Source of the DNA: Bacteroidota bacterium
GTDB taxonomy: Bacteria > Bacteroidota > Ignavibacteria > UBA10030 > UBA8401
Length of the DNA: 64,000 nt
Assembly (NCBI GenBank): GCA_041658205.1
Contig: JBBAAO010000002.1
Location: 372,001 to 436,000 of the forward strand
Direction: 5' to 3'
The first letter of the stretch is position 1; each line of letters opens with the position of its first letter. Of the stretch, positions 45,186-54,790 are shown piece after piece. The translations under genes were made by a program, and so were the position numbers. Under the pieces are notes generated by a model, which ran no database searches, was not told the origin of the DNA, and saw only the letters and a program-made list of their open reading frames with translations.

Positions 45186-47231
45186 CTAATGTAAATAATC
45201 CTTTAACCAGTCAAAAATGGTATTGTGCCACATTTCAGAATTCTGTGGTTTTAATACCCAGTGTCCTTCATCCGGGAAATAGAGTAGTTTGGAGGGAACC
45301 CCTTTGCGTTGTAGAGTGGTGAATAAAGCAAGTCCTTCTCCCACCGGTACTCGAAAATCCAGTTCGTTATGAATAATAAGCGTCGGTGTTTTGAAACTCT
45401 GTGCATACTTGTGCGGTGAGAATTTGTCATAATCTGGCGTTTCCCAGGGAATACCATGCTCCCACTCGTCGAACCACGTCTCTTCCGTAACGCCATACAT
45501 GGAATAAAAATTAAACACGCCATCGTGACAAACCAATGTTTTAAATTTATCGCTGTGTCCGTTGATCCAATTCATCATATAACCACCGTAGCTTGCGCCG
45601 GCGGCTGCCATTTTTGTGACATCAATATATGGCTGTGTTTCCATATAAGCGACACCGTTCATTACATCGGTATAGACTTTTCCACCCCAATCGTGTGAAA
45701 TCTCATCAGTGAACTGCTGGCCAAATCCGGTAGAGCCGCGCGGATTGGGAAGAGCGATAACATATCCCTGCGCTGCCCATAATTGCTGGTTCCATCGATA
45801 CGACCAGCTGTTGCCAAATGCTCCCTGCGGCCCGCCGTGTACCCAATACACGAGAGGATATTTTTTCTTTGAATCGAAAAACGGAGGTTTGACGATCCAC
45901 ATCTGCACCTTTGTTCCATTCGCGCCATCGAACCAGACATATTCTGGATCGGAGAACTCGATATGAGAAAACAAGGCATCATTCACATGCGTCAATTGTT
46001 TTGCATTGCTACCGTTGCTGTTTGCTGTCCAAATTTCGACAGGCCGGGACATTGTTTGATGGGCAAATACAATTGACTTACCATCCGCAGAAATGTTCAC
46101 ATCGGAATTGTTTGCGTTATCGAATACTTTTTTTACCACTCCGTCAATAGTGATTGACCAGAGAGGAGTATTTGCTTTCTCTTCAGCAGAAGTGTAGATC
46201 GACTTGCTATCACTGGCCCAGCAGAAGGCATCGATATTTGTATCAAAATTAGGAGAGAGATTTTTTGTTATCCCGGTTGCTCTATCATATAGCATTAATT
46301 GCCATCGATCAGCTTCAAATCCTGCTCGTGACTGTGCCCGGTATGCAATATACTTTCCATTTGGCGAATATTGCGGGTACACGTCAGCAGCGGTATTGGC
46401 CGTGATCTGTTTTCGTTCGCCGGTTTGAAGATTCACTGTAAGAATGTCGTGATTGGTGCTCCATGATTCTTCTCGGACGGGAACAGGAGTAGCTGTGATT
46501 GCAATTTCTTTTCCATCAGGCGAAAATGAAAAATCATCTCCTGTGGAAAACGTTGAAGAGGTCGGCGTAGCATCGCGCTCACCCGGAGTTGCGTTGTGGG
46601 GATTTGTTCCATCGGCATTCACAACAAAGATATGCTGGCGTTTATCGTCCACCCAGCTGTCCCAATGCCGATATAATAGTTTTGTCATCACACGGGCTTT
46701 CATCTTGCTGTTGTCTCGGCCATCCTGCTTTTGTTTGTTTAATGCATCTGCTTCAGTATATAGTTTGTCAGAAAATTCCGGAAAAACCGCTGAGACAAAA
46801 CCGAGTTTCTTACCGTCAGCAGACCAAATAGCACTGCTTGCTTCAGTCGAGATGGTAGTGATCTGTTTTGTTTCACCACTAGCAATATTGATAGTGTAAA
46901 TCTGCATTGAGCCGTCGCGATTGGATTCGAATGCGATTGATTTTCCGTCCGGAGACCAGCGGGGATGTCGGTCTGCTTTTGGAGAATTCGTCAATTGTTT
47001 TGCATCGCCTCCAACAACAGAAATAAGCCAAATATCAGAGTTTGTTCTGTTCGCCGCTTTGTCAACCACACTAACAACATAGGCTACAGTTTTTCCATCC
47101 GGTGAGAGTTGTGGATCGCTAACGCGTTTTATCGTAAACATATCCTCCAATTGCAGAGGGCGTCTTGTCTGCGATTGCAAGAAGAGAATTGAACATGTTG
47201 CCAAGAGCAACACAATAAAAAATTGTTTCAT
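45186..47231 (-). CDS. S9-family peptidase (prolyl oligopeptidase / acylaminoacyl-peptidase-like), exported
   Basis: 681 residues from ATG 47231, which has GAGG upstream and starts the signal peptide MKQFFIVLLLATCSILFLQS. N-terminal WD40/TolB-type propeller with repeated SPDGK(T/E)VAY-like units (DPQLSPDGKTVAYVVS, PRWSPDGKSIAFESN, PQYSPNGKYIAYRAQ), then the alpha/beta hydrolase domain with the nucleophile in AAGASYGGYMMNW, acid in NELDFRVP and His in PDEGHWV. Cleaves peptides or removes acyl-amino acids. The WSYRWNQQLWAAQGYVI region is typical. Complements the other exported peptidases in this window. Confidence 0.92.
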   Translation of the reverse strand: MKQFFIVLLLATCSILFLQSQTRRPLQLEDMFTIKRVSDPQLSPDGKTVAYVVSVVDKAANRTNSDIWLISVVGGDAKQLTNSPKADRHPRWSPDGKSIAFESNRDGSMQIYTINIASGETKQITTISTEASSAIWSADGKKLGFVSAVFPEFSDKLYTEADALNKQKQDGRDNSKMKARVMTKLLYRHWDSWVDDKRQHIFVVNADGTNPHNATPGERDATPTSSTFSTGDDFSFSPDGKEIAITATPVPVREESWSTNHDILTVNLQTGERKQITANTAADVYPQYSPNGKYIAYRAQSRAGFEADRWQLMLYDRATGITKNLSPNFDTNIDAFCWASDSKSIYTSAEEKANTPLWSITIDGVVKKVFDNANNSDVNISADGKSIVFAHQTMSRPVEIWTANSNGSNAKQLTHVNDALFSHIEFSDPEYVWFDGANGTKVQMWIVKPPFFDSKKKYPLVYWVHGGPQGAFGNSWSYRWNQQLWAAQGYVIALPNPRGSTGFGQQFTDEISHDWGGKVYTDVMNGVAYMETQPYIDVTKMAAAGASYGGYMMNWINGHSDKFKTLVCHDGVFNFYSMYGVTEETWFDEWEHGIPWETPDYDKFSPHKYAQSFKTPTLIIHNELDFRVPVGEGLALFTTLQRKGVPSKLLYFPDEGHWVLKPQNSEMWHNTIFDWLKDYLH

Positions 47232-47367
47232 GTGAACCTCGCGAATGATAAGATTGAAAATTGATAGGGGAAAGTAACTCAAAAAGAGGAGAGAGGCAAA
47301 ACATAAATGGACGGATTGCTATTCCGTCCATTTATGGAATCGACAATGTTGTCATTATTATTGTAAA

Positions 47368-47907
47368 CTATTTTTTAAAATTTTTCCACATCATCGATTC
47401 TACCGGTTTGATTGTTCGTTTATTATACTTTGCATTTTTCTTCTTGTTATAGAGCACTTCAACATCACCATCAACAACAAAATAGATTAATTGACCTATC
47501 GGCATCCCGGCATAGACCTTTACTGGTTGACGAACAGAGATCTCAAGGGTCCATGTATTGCAAAATCCAATATCTCCTTTTCCAGCGGTGGCATGAATAT
47601 CAATGCCTAATCTTCCGATAGAACTTTTTCCTTCCAAAAAAGGGACATGTGCGTGGGATTCTGTGTATTCTTCGGTGACACCAAGGTACAATTTGCTTGG
47701 AACGAGGATGATTCCATCTTTTGGTATCTCAAAATGTCGCACCTTATTGTGAATTTTTGCGTCAAGGATTTCATGTTCATACATCGCAAGATGTTTTCCC
47801 AGATGCACATCGTAACTATTGGAACCGAGATACTTACGATTGTAAGGAGTGATGACGATAGTCCTTTTTTTCATCTCTTCGAGGATCTTTTTGTCTGAAA
47901 GGATCAT
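47368..47907 (-). CDS. dcd: dCTP deaminase
   Basis: 179 residues from ATG 47907 (MILSDKKILEEM). Nucleotide-binding/trimer motifs: LGSNSYDVHLG, EGKSSIGRLGIDIHATAGKGDIGF and MPIGQLIYF, as in the dCTP deaminase/dUTPase superfamily. It makes dUMP precursors for thymidylate. Whether it deaminates only or also hydrolyses dUTP cannot be told by eye. An in-frame ATG at 47961 is further upstream and less likely. Confidence 0.88.
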   Translation of the reverse strand: MILSDKKILEEMKKRTIVITPYNRKYLGSNSYDVHLGKHLAMYEHEILDAKIHNKVRHFEIPKDGIILVPSKLYLGVTEEYTESHAHVPFLEGKSSIGRLGIDIHATAGKGDIGFCNTWTLEISVRQPVKVYAGMPIGQLIYFVVDGDVEVLYNKKKNAKYNKRTIKPVESMMWKNFKK

Positions 47908-48274
47908 AAGAACACTGATAATTGAATATTGATAATGAAAATGTATTATGGAAATATACAAAAAAAGAGATATGAATAAATATGGTCATGAAGATTTTAG
48001 AAGTGCTGTAAATCAAGATAAATCAATCTGTTATGTGACCACCGTACCTTGACAACTCATGAAATTTGGGATAAGTTATTACAGTGACATTTGAGCAGTT
48101 CCAAACACCGGAGCTCTCTCTAACACCCCTCCCGGAAAAATCTCCCAGAGCGTTGTTAGCTCTCATGATTGTGTTTGTCGTTAGAACACAACTGACGGGT
48201 TACAATCGCGCAACCGTTCATGACGACATACCAAAACTATTTAAATTCATCGTGTTAATCCATCGGGAGATTAT
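47908..48274. other. 367-base intergenic region, no gene seen
   Basis: Divergent promoters for dcd (leftward) and the T9SS-cluster (rightward) must lie here. It is more G+C-rich from 48100 to 48230, with short inverted pieces (AGAGC/GCTCT) but no strong hairpin. I see no ORF, RNA gene or repeat I can support. Confidence 0.5.
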
Positions 48275-49819
48275 ATGAATAAAAACATTTTATACTTCTT
48301 GTTCCTAGTAATTCCATCCATCGTTTTTGCTCAATTTGCTGTCGTATCGACTCAGCCGGCAAACAATACAAAGAATGTTCCGTTGCAAACAACAATCAGC
48401 ATCACGTTTAACGAAGCTATCGATACGATGGCAATGCAGCATTACCAGAACCTGTCGAACTTCGCCAGTTTCGACAGCGTAATTTCGCACGGATACAGTT
48501 CCGATTTAAAAACATCATATGCCAATGTTGTGCTCAAACCGAATCAATCATACTTCGTCGCATTTCTTATCATTAAAGCAGCATCCGGTGCATATATTAC
48601 AACACCGTATGTCTTTCATTTTACAACGGGCGCCGATTTTCCTCCATACTCCGTGAGCGGAACGGTTCTCTCCGGTACGACTGGAGTATCAGCAGAAGGA
48701 TCGATTGTTGCGCTTTCGAGCTTCAATATTATGAATGGTGAAGGGAAAGAAGAAACGTCGCCATTTGTCGGTTGGACGAATGTGAACAGCAATGGGACAT
48801 ATTCAGTACAGTATCTTCCCAATGGAACATATTGGCCGCTCGCCGTAAAAGATGTCAATCACGACGGAGAGATCGATCCAGACAATGGCATTGATGTAAT
48901 GGCAATTGCAGATTCAATCATTATCAACAATGCATCCATTTCCAATTTCAATCTTACATTTATTAATTTTTCTCCCATGGTGTTTTCAGAATCGATCACG
49001 ATAGGAGACAGTCTTGCAAAGAAGTTTCCTGCAGACAGAGTATTGCGGAGGATCTCCGGTTGGGATATGGATACGCTCGGAAGGGCACGAAAGTGGGAGT
49101 ATGCGTATACGTACACTGCTCCTGTTGGTGGTTTTTTGATCGGCTCCGGAGTTACCATCCGTGCAAGTGAATCCGATACATACATTCTTGATCAGGGGTA
49201 CGTTGATTGGATCAAACAACTAAAACCGGTCACTAATTATAAAACTGCCGCCTCCAGTGCAACCGTCATGGCGAATGTCGAAGCTGCCGGAGGAAAAAAG
49301 TTCCGGCTTCAGTCGCATCCCGATTCATTGGAATTCAACATTGAATTTTCCATGGCAGACCAAAAATACGGCTGGTTTGGACCACAGGGTTTCGATACAA
49401 GCAAAATCTATTGGGCTGTAGCGTATACCTTGAACTATCAGCGGACTCCGAATCAAACCGATTGGGTGGACGGCAGATTCTATCTCTGCGATCAAACAAC
49501 CGGTGCCGTTCTTCTAACAAGGACGATGGGAGTGAAACAGAACGGAATACTGCCCGAACAATTTTTGCTAAATCAGAACTATCCGAACCCGTTCAATCCC
49601 ACAACGAATATCTCTTTCACCATTGAGTCATCGAATGTTACATCATTGAAAATTTATGATATTCTTGGAAACGAAGTGGCGGTACTGGTTAATGGTAAGA
49701 TAGACGCCGGTGATTATGATATTCCTTTTAACGCTTCACGGCTATCGAGCGGGATCTATTTTTATCAGCTGCGATCGGGTAATTTTGTTGAAACAAAAAA
49801 AATGATTTTACTGAAATAA
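48275..49819 (+). CDS. Secreted Ig-like/regulatory-domain protein with T9SS sorting domain
   Basis: 514 residues. Signal peptide MNKNILYFLFLVIPSIVFA; a Big_5-type Ig-like domain (VSTQPANNTKNVPLQTTIS) at about 25-115; a carboxypeptidase-regulatory-like sandwich at about 125-225 with a Ca-binding-like DVNHDGEIDPDNG; then a domain with no family I recognise (about 230-420); and a T9SS tail from about 430 (LLNQNYPNPFNPTTNISF, SLKIYDILGNEVAVLV). It opens the run of T9SS genes on this strand, so it may be a structural or binding partner of the enzymes downstream. Confidence 0.8.
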   Translation: MNKNILYFLFLVIPSIVFAQFAVVSTQPANNTKNVPLQTTISITFNEAIDTMAMQHYQNLSNFASFDSVISHGYSSDLKTSYANVVLKPNQSYFVAFLIIKAASGAYITTPYVFHFTTGADFPPYSVSGTVLSGTTGVSAEGSIVALSSFNIMNGEGKEETSPFVGWTNVNSNGTYSVQYLPNGTYWPLAVKDVNHDGEIDPDNGIDVMAIADSIIINNASISNFNLTFINFSPMVFSESITIGDSLAKKFPADRVLRRISGWDMDTLGRARKWEYAYTYTAPVGGFLIGSGVTIRASESDTYILDQGYVDWIKQLKPVTNYKTAASSATVMANVEAAGGKKFRLQSHPDSLEFNIEFSMADQKYGWFGPQGFDTSKIYWAVAYTLNYQRTPNQTDWVDGRFYLCDQTTGAVLLTRTMGVKQNGILPEQFLLNQNYPNPFNPTTNISFTIESSNVTSLKIYDILGNEVAVLVNGKIDAGDYDIPFNASRLSSGIYFYQLRSGNFVETKKMILLK

Positions 49820-49844
49820 TTTTCCGGAGTGTTGCATTGCTACA

Positions 49845-49875
49845 ACAGCCGCTTACAAAGCGGCTGTCGTGTTTT
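49845..49875 (+). terminator. Rho-independent terminator between convergent genes
   Basis: 10-bp stem (49845-49854 with 49858-49867), 3-base loop, then CGTGTTTTT. It covers the last codons of the convergent small membrane protein gene. Confidence 0.75.
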
Positions 49876-50257
49876 TGAGCAGAAAAAATCTGACTGTTTC
49901 GTAAAGTGTCGCAATCCATTGAATGATAAAAACAATGAGGGTGATTATTGAGTTCTGGTTCAAATTCAATGTAGTCAAATAATAAGAGAAAGTTAAAAAG
50001 GTTACGACCAAACACACACGCATCACTATGAGAGTATTCTTCTGGGATAGTCGTTCAGGTTCAAAGAATGTGAGAAATGTGATTGCCATAGCCGTAACAA
50101 TGATCGGAAGCGCATATTTCTGAGCTAATATGAATGCTGGTAGATATTTTTCATTGAACAATTCGAATGATGTTGTCAGCATCACCAACACAGTCACAGA
50201 ACTGATCAGGGTGTAGATAATTGTAATGATTCTAAATTTTATACTCATTTTATTCAC
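49853..50257 (-). CDS. Small four-span membrane protein, unknown function
   Basis: 134 residues. Four hydrophobic segments (about 9-28, 42-61, 76-95, 103-125). It ends within the terminator of the previous gene and is the only minus-strand gene inside the T9SS cluster; divergent from the AGE-like gene that follows. No family recognised. Confidence 0.55.
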   Translation of the reverse strand: MNKMSIKFRIITIIYTLISSVTVLVMLTTSFELFNEKYLPAFILAQKYALPIIVTAMAITFLTFFEPERLSQKNTLIVMRVCLVVTFLTFSYYLTTLNLNQNSIITLIVFIIQWIATLYETVRFFLLKNTTAAL

Positions 50258-50320
50258 TTTCTTTTACTAAATTTCAACAATCATTGTTCTAAAAGCAATC
50301 GCTAACAAGGAAGCGCTTTC

Positions 50321-52114
50321 ATGAAAAAAATAATTACTCTTCTTTTTGCTGTTCAATTTCTCTTTCCGCAATACTCTATCAAATCGCCATATCTGCAGTC
50401 ATCAGAAAAGATGTTTGGTTTCGTTGATAGCTGCGCCAAATTTTGGATGAATGCATACGATCCTGTAAACGGCGGATATTTTGTTAACATCAACCGCCAA
50501 GGAGGCGCATTCGGCACCGCTTTGAAGAATACCATGAACCAATCCCGCGATGCGTACGGTTTTATCAGGGCATTTCAGCTGACCGGTGATACAACATATC
50601 TTCGTTATGCGCGATATGGATTAAATTTTATGTACAAATATTCATGGGACAAAACATACGGCGGATGGTACAATGATATTAATAACATAGGGACTCCAAC
50701 AAATTCCAATACTTCAAAAACCGCTTTCTATCAACATTATGCACTGCTTGGTATTGCCGCTGTATACGAAGCGACACGCGATACCACCGATTGGAGTTGG
50801 TTGATGAAAGGGGTCGATTACAATGAAGCAAAATTATGGGATGCAGATATTTCAAATTTCGGGTACTATGACTATGTAGCGGCCAATGGAACAACACCCA
50901 CCGACAAAAGTTTTAATGCTACGGTAGATGCGGTAACAACACATGTGCTTCATCTGTATTTATTGACCGGCGAACAAAAATATAAAACGCGATTACTTGA
51001 ACTTGCCGATAACATGATTAATCGATTAGCATCGACCGCCGCTTCGCAGCAGATCGGTTTTGCGGAGCGTTATACTTCAACCTGGCAGATCAAAAGTGGA
51101 ACAAGCGACGAACAACGATCAATTATGGGACACGTGTTGAAAACCGGTTGGTGCCTTGCACGTATTTATGAATTGGAAAAAAATCCTCAATATCTTGCAA
51201 CAGCAGAAAATCTTATCAAGATTGTTTTAGACAAAGGATACGATCATCAAAACGGCGGTCCGTACAAAGACTATAACCGTATCACCGGTGCAATGATGAT
51301 GTACGGAATTTCAGATACGGCAAAGGCATGGTGGCAGATGGAGCAGGCGATTACTGCCGGGTTAATGATGTATCAACTTACGGGAAAAGATCAATATTTA
51401 AAAATGGCTGATGAAACGCTCGATTTCTTTATGAAATATTTCGTCGACCATGTGTACGGTGATGTATTTGAGAATACAAACAAGTACGGCGGATTAATAC
51501 AACAATGGGGAACCACAAAAGGGAGTGGCGGTAAAGCAGCATACCATTCCATTGAAACCGGTTACTACACCTATCTCTACGGAAAACTTCTGGTGACAAA
51601 AGAACCTGCGACGCTCTATTATAGTTTCAATGCTCAGCAACAATTGCGGCAGTTACGGATGAGACCGATCGGTGTTCCGGAAGGATATCTTAAAATAACA
51701 TCTGTAAAGCGAAACGGCAGTTCATATACAAATTATGATTCAACAAATCTTACCTTAACGCTCCCGGCAAATACGGACGGAATATTTTCTGTAACATACG
51801 CTCCGACAAACACATCATTGGGCATTGCACAGAATAAAAACACTCCGAATAATTTTGTTCTCAATCAGAATTATCCTAATCCGTTCAATCCAACAACAAC
51901 CATCGGATTTACGCTTCAGGTGTCAGGATTCACATCATTAAAAATCTATGACGCGATTGGTAGAGAAGTGGCAGTGCTCGCCGATGAATATCTTGAAGCC
52001 GGTGTTCAACATCAACGAACATTTCATGCCAGACAATTAGCAAGCGGAATGTATTTCGCTAAATTGCAAAGCGGTGAACATGTTCAATTGAAAAAAATGT
52101 TATTGGTTAAATAA
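50321..52114 (+). CDS. AGE-family (N-acylglucosamine 2-epimerase-like) secreted protein with T9SS sorting domain
   Basis: 597 residues. Signal peptide MKKIITLLFAVQFLFP. Residues about 25-425 form the helical (alpha/alpha)6 barrel of the AGE superfamily: GGYFVNINRQGGAFG, KTAFYQHYALLGIAAVYEATRD, GDVFENTNKYGG and HSIETGYYTYLYGKLL. Members epimerise or isomerise sugars (N-acetylglucosamine, mannose, cellobiose) or are polyspecific. Being exported is unusual for the family, so here it may act on free or oligomeric sugars outside the cell. C-terminal T9SS tail (NNFVLNQNYPNPFNPTTTIG, FTSLKIYDAIGREVAVLADE) nearly matches those of genes at 54791 and 56061. Confidence 0.8.
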   Translation: MKKIITLLFAVQFLFPQYSIKSPYLQSSEKMFGFVDSCAKFWMNAYDPVNGGYFVNINRQGGAFGTALKNTMNQSRDAYGFIRAFQLTGDTTYLRYARYGLNFMYKYSWDKTYGGWYNDINNIGTPTNSNTSKTAFYQHYALLGIAAVYEATRDTTDWSWLMKGVDYNEAKLWDADISNFGYYDYVAANGTTPTDKSFNATVDAVTTHVLHLYLLTGEQKYKTRLLELADNMINRLASTAASQQIGFAERYTSTWQIKSGTSDEQRSIMGHVLKTGWCLARIYELEKNPQYLATAENLIKIVLDKGYDHQNGGPYKDYNRITGAMMMYGISDTAKAWWQMEQAITAGLMMYQLTGKDQYLKMADETLDFFMKYFVDHVYGDVFENTNKYGGLIQQWGTTKGSGGKAAYHSIETGYYTYLYGKLLVTKEPATLYYSFNAQQQLRQLRMRPIGVPEGYLKITSVKRNGSSYTNYDSTNLTLTLPANTDGIFSVTYAPTNTSLGIAQNKNTPNNFVLNQNYPNPFNPTTTIGFTLQVSGFTSLKIYDAIGREVAVLADEYLEAGVQHQRTFHARQLASGMYFAKLQSGEHVQLKKMLLVK

Positions 52115-52125
52115 TCTTCACCTGT

Positions 52126-52158
52126 AGCGATGGCATCTTCTTCCGAGATGTCATCGCT
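52126..52158 (+). terminator. Hairpin after the AGE-like gene
   Basis: 13-bp stem (52126-52138 with 52146-52158) with one G-T pair, 7-base loop; no clear T-run, so a weak terminator or 3-prime stabilising hairpin. Confidence 0.45.
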
Positions 52159-52293
52159 CATGTATCCTTTCATCCTTTCTGTGCAACACATCACACAATT
52201 CCCCAACTAAACAGATGTGCAGTTGTAATCCCCTGCCATAGATTCTATTTTCATACCATACAAACCCTCTCCCCAACTTTTGTAAGGTGATTC

Positions 52294-54774
52294 ATGAAAA
52301 AATGTTTCTTTTTGTTCTGCATTATTGTTTTGCTGAATGCTCAAACCCCGATTCAGACGGCAAATCCGATCATTTTTGTTGCACAAACACCGACGGCAGG
52401 TTTTGAATCTGTTACACAGACGTTCAATAATCATCGTCCCACAATGAACAGTGCGCCGCGCGGAGGTGATTTGATGATTCGGTACGGCGATGGTACATTG
52501 CGGAATCTTACACGAGAAGCGGGCTTTGGTGATACCGCTGTTGTTCAAGGAGTAAAATCCATTGCGGTACGTCAGCCTTCCATTCATTGGAGCGGAACAA
52601 AAGCGCTCTTCAGCATGGTGATCGGTGCTCCGACCAAAATCTGGGAAGCGACAACATACTACTGGCAGATCTATGAAGTGACAGGATTTGGCAAAGGGGA
52701 GAAAGTTCAGATCACAAAAATTCCAAATCAACCTGAGTTCTATAATAATGTTTCGCCAATTTATGGAAGTGACGATAAAATCATTTTTACCTCCGATATG
52801 CCGCACAACAAGAAAAAATATCTCTATCCACAATTAGACGAATACGAAAATGCAACTGTGGTAACCGGATTGTGGAGTTTGGACCGCGTTACAGGAACAG
52901 TTACGTTGATTGAACATTCTCCCAGCGGATCTTTCTATCCGATCGTCGATTCGTATGGAAGGATTATTTTTACACGCTGGGATCATTTACAGCGCGATCA
53001 GCAGGCAGATCTTGACCGCGCGGGACAGCCGTACGGTACTTTCAATTACTCCAGTGAGGATTCTGCCGGGATTCCATTGAATTCACGCGAAGATATTTTC
53101 CCGGAACCGAGAAGTAAATTGAATCCCGATTACGATTCGACAATGTCGCTGCATACATTTAATCAATTTTTCCCGTGGGAAATTAATCAGGATGGTACGG
53201 AAGAAGAAACAATCAACCATGTCGGACGTCATGAATTTGGCGGATCCTATTCCAACCAATCTTTTCTTTTGGATGACAATCTCAGTTATATCATTCCGAA
53301 AGAAACTATCATCAAGAACAGAAAATATCTTCAGTCCGATGCAGGGACATTTCACATCACGGAAGATCCGAACAATCCAGGAACATATTATGCAACAAAT
53401 GCCAGGGAGTTTTCGCGCGAAACAGCGGGACAATTAATAAAATTTACCGGAGCGAAGGGTATGAATCCGGAAGAAATGGAAATATTTGAACTGACACACT
53501 CGGCGACTGCCTTTTCTGCCGAAGATGGAACAACGCCAAATCCGAATCAGAGTGGACATTATAAGAACCCTCTTCCGCTGAGCAACGGAATGTTGATTGT
53601 GAGTCACTCAGAGAATAAATTTCTCAACAAAAATTATGGAACAGATCAATTTCCAAAAATACGATATCAATTTCGATTAAAGACTGTGAAGGATACAACG
53701 ATCGATGGAAAACTATATATCGTGAGTGATAAATATTTAACGGCTGGTATGATTCGTTCGTTGAAATATTACAATGGTCAAAATTACATTGTTGAACGAA
53801 CCGATACATTATGGGAGATTGACCCGGTGGAAGTCCGTTCGCGTCTCATTCCTCCTTTAAAAACAGAAACACCCATCTCAACACCGGAACAGCAAATATT
53901 TGCTGAAGAAAATATCGATGTGCAGCAATTCCGGACATGGATGAAAGAAAAAAATCTTGCTCTGATCGTCAGCAGAAATGTCACAACGCGAGAGCGCACG
54001 GATAATGCTCAACCGTTTAATTTGCAGGTGCCCGGTGGAGTAAAAACTACTTCACTTGCCGGAAAAGTGTACGACATTTCCTATCTGCAAATTTTTCAAG
54101 CTGATTTACGACGATCTCAAGGGGGAGCAGGCGGATATACAACTCCGAAACCGGGACGAAGAGTTCTTGCAACACCGATGCATGATGCTATTGCTAACAA
54201 TCCTCAGATTGATTCAGGATTTGCCGGAAGCGTGAAATTGGGTTTGGATGGATCGTTGGCTTCCTTTGTTCCGACACATCGCGCTCTTACCTGGCAGTTG
54301 TCCGATCCTAAAGGGAAGGGAGTAGTGCGCGAACGCTACTGGATCACCTTTCAACCAGGGGAGATCCGTACATGCGCATCGTGTCATGGATTGAATGCAA
54401 AAGATCAAGCCGGTCTTCCAAAACCGCAGAACAAACCGGAAGCATTGAGAGCATTATTAAAACACTGGAAGAGCACCGCGTTAAGCGTTCCTGCGGGACA
54501 ATCAACACCAATGGAATTCATGCTGGAACAAAATTTTCCCAATCCTTTCAATCCATCGACAACCATTATGTATCAATTGCCGGTGTCGAGTTTCGTTTCG
54601 TTGAAAGTATATGATGCAATTGGGCGAGAAGTGCAAACGCTTGTAAGTGAAGAAAAACATGCCGGAAAATATATTGTTGAGTTTAACGCTCAGAAACTTT
54701 CTTCCGGATTATATTTTTATACGCTGCGCGCCGGTACATTTACTGAAACAAAAAAATTACTTTTATTACGATAA
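52294..54774 (+). CDS. HzsA-related c-type haem protein with T9SS sorting domain
   Basis: 826 residues with a signal peptide. The bulk (about 25-660) is a propeller-like region with QTPTAGFESVTQTFNNHRPT, RGGDLMIRYGDGTLRNLT, SPIYGSDDKIIFTSD and GRIIFTRWDHLQRDQ, the pattern of proteins annotated HzsA-related, after the alpha subunit of hydrazine synthase. A single CxxCH haem site, TCASCHG, lies at Cys694-His698, with the other haem ligand unassigned. The C-terminus is a T9SS tail (LEQNFPNPFNPSTTIMY). Relation to anammox chemistry is unlikely; more probably a secreted redox protein of unknown substrate. The next gene starts 16 bases on. Confidence 0.8.
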   Translation: MKKCFFLFCIIVLLNAQTPIQTANPIIFVAQTPTAGFESVTQTFNNHRPTMNSAPRGGDLMIRYGDGTLRNLTREAGFGDTAVVQGVKSIAVRQPSIHWSGTKALFSMVIGAPTKIWEATTYYWQIYEVTGFGKGEKVQITKIPNQPEFYNNVSPIYGSDDKIIFTSDMPHNKKKYLYPQLDEYENATVVTGLWSLDRVTGTVTLIEHSPSGSFYPIVDSYGRIIFTRWDHLQRDQQADLDRAGQPYGTFNYSSEDSAGIPLNSREDIFPEPRSKLNPDYDSTMSLHTFNQFFPWEINQDGTEEETINHVGRHEFGGSYSNQSFLLDDNLSYIIPKETIIKNRKYLQSDAGTFHITEDPNNPGTYYATNAREFSRETAGQLIKFTGAKGMNPEEMEIFELTHSATAFSAEDGTTPNPNQSGHYKNPLPLSNGMLIVSHSENKFLNKNYGTDQFPKIRYQFRLKTVKDTTIDGKLYIVSDKYLTAGMIRSLKYYNGQNYIVERTDTLWEIDPVEVRSRLIPPLKTETPISTPEQQIFAEENIDVQQFRTWMKEKNLALIVSRNVTTRERTDNAQPFNLQVPGGVKTTSLAGKVYDISYLQIFQADLRRSQGGAGGYTTPKPGRRVLATPMHDAIANNPQIDSGFAGSVKLGLDGSLASFVPTHRALTWQLSDPKGKGVVRERYWITFQPGEIRTCASCHGLNAKDQAGLPKPQNKPEALRALLKHWKSTALSVPAGQSTPMEFMLEQNFPNPFNPSTTIMYQLPVSSFVSLKVYDAIGREVQTLVSEEKHAGKYIVEFNAQKLSSGLYFYTLRAGTFTETKKLLLLR

Positions 54775-54790
54775 AGATTTTAGGAATGAT

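Noticed and set aside
52207..52833. 208-residue minus-strand open frame opposite the HzsA-like gene
   Set aside because: Antisense to a gene with a signal peptide, haem site and T9SS tail; residue composition looks random and no motif is present.
52294..54774. Anammox hydrazine synthase subunit
   Set aside because: The protein has only one CxxCH, carries a T9SS tail, and no HzsB/HzsC-like gene is near, so an anammox role is not supported; it is kept as HzsA-related.
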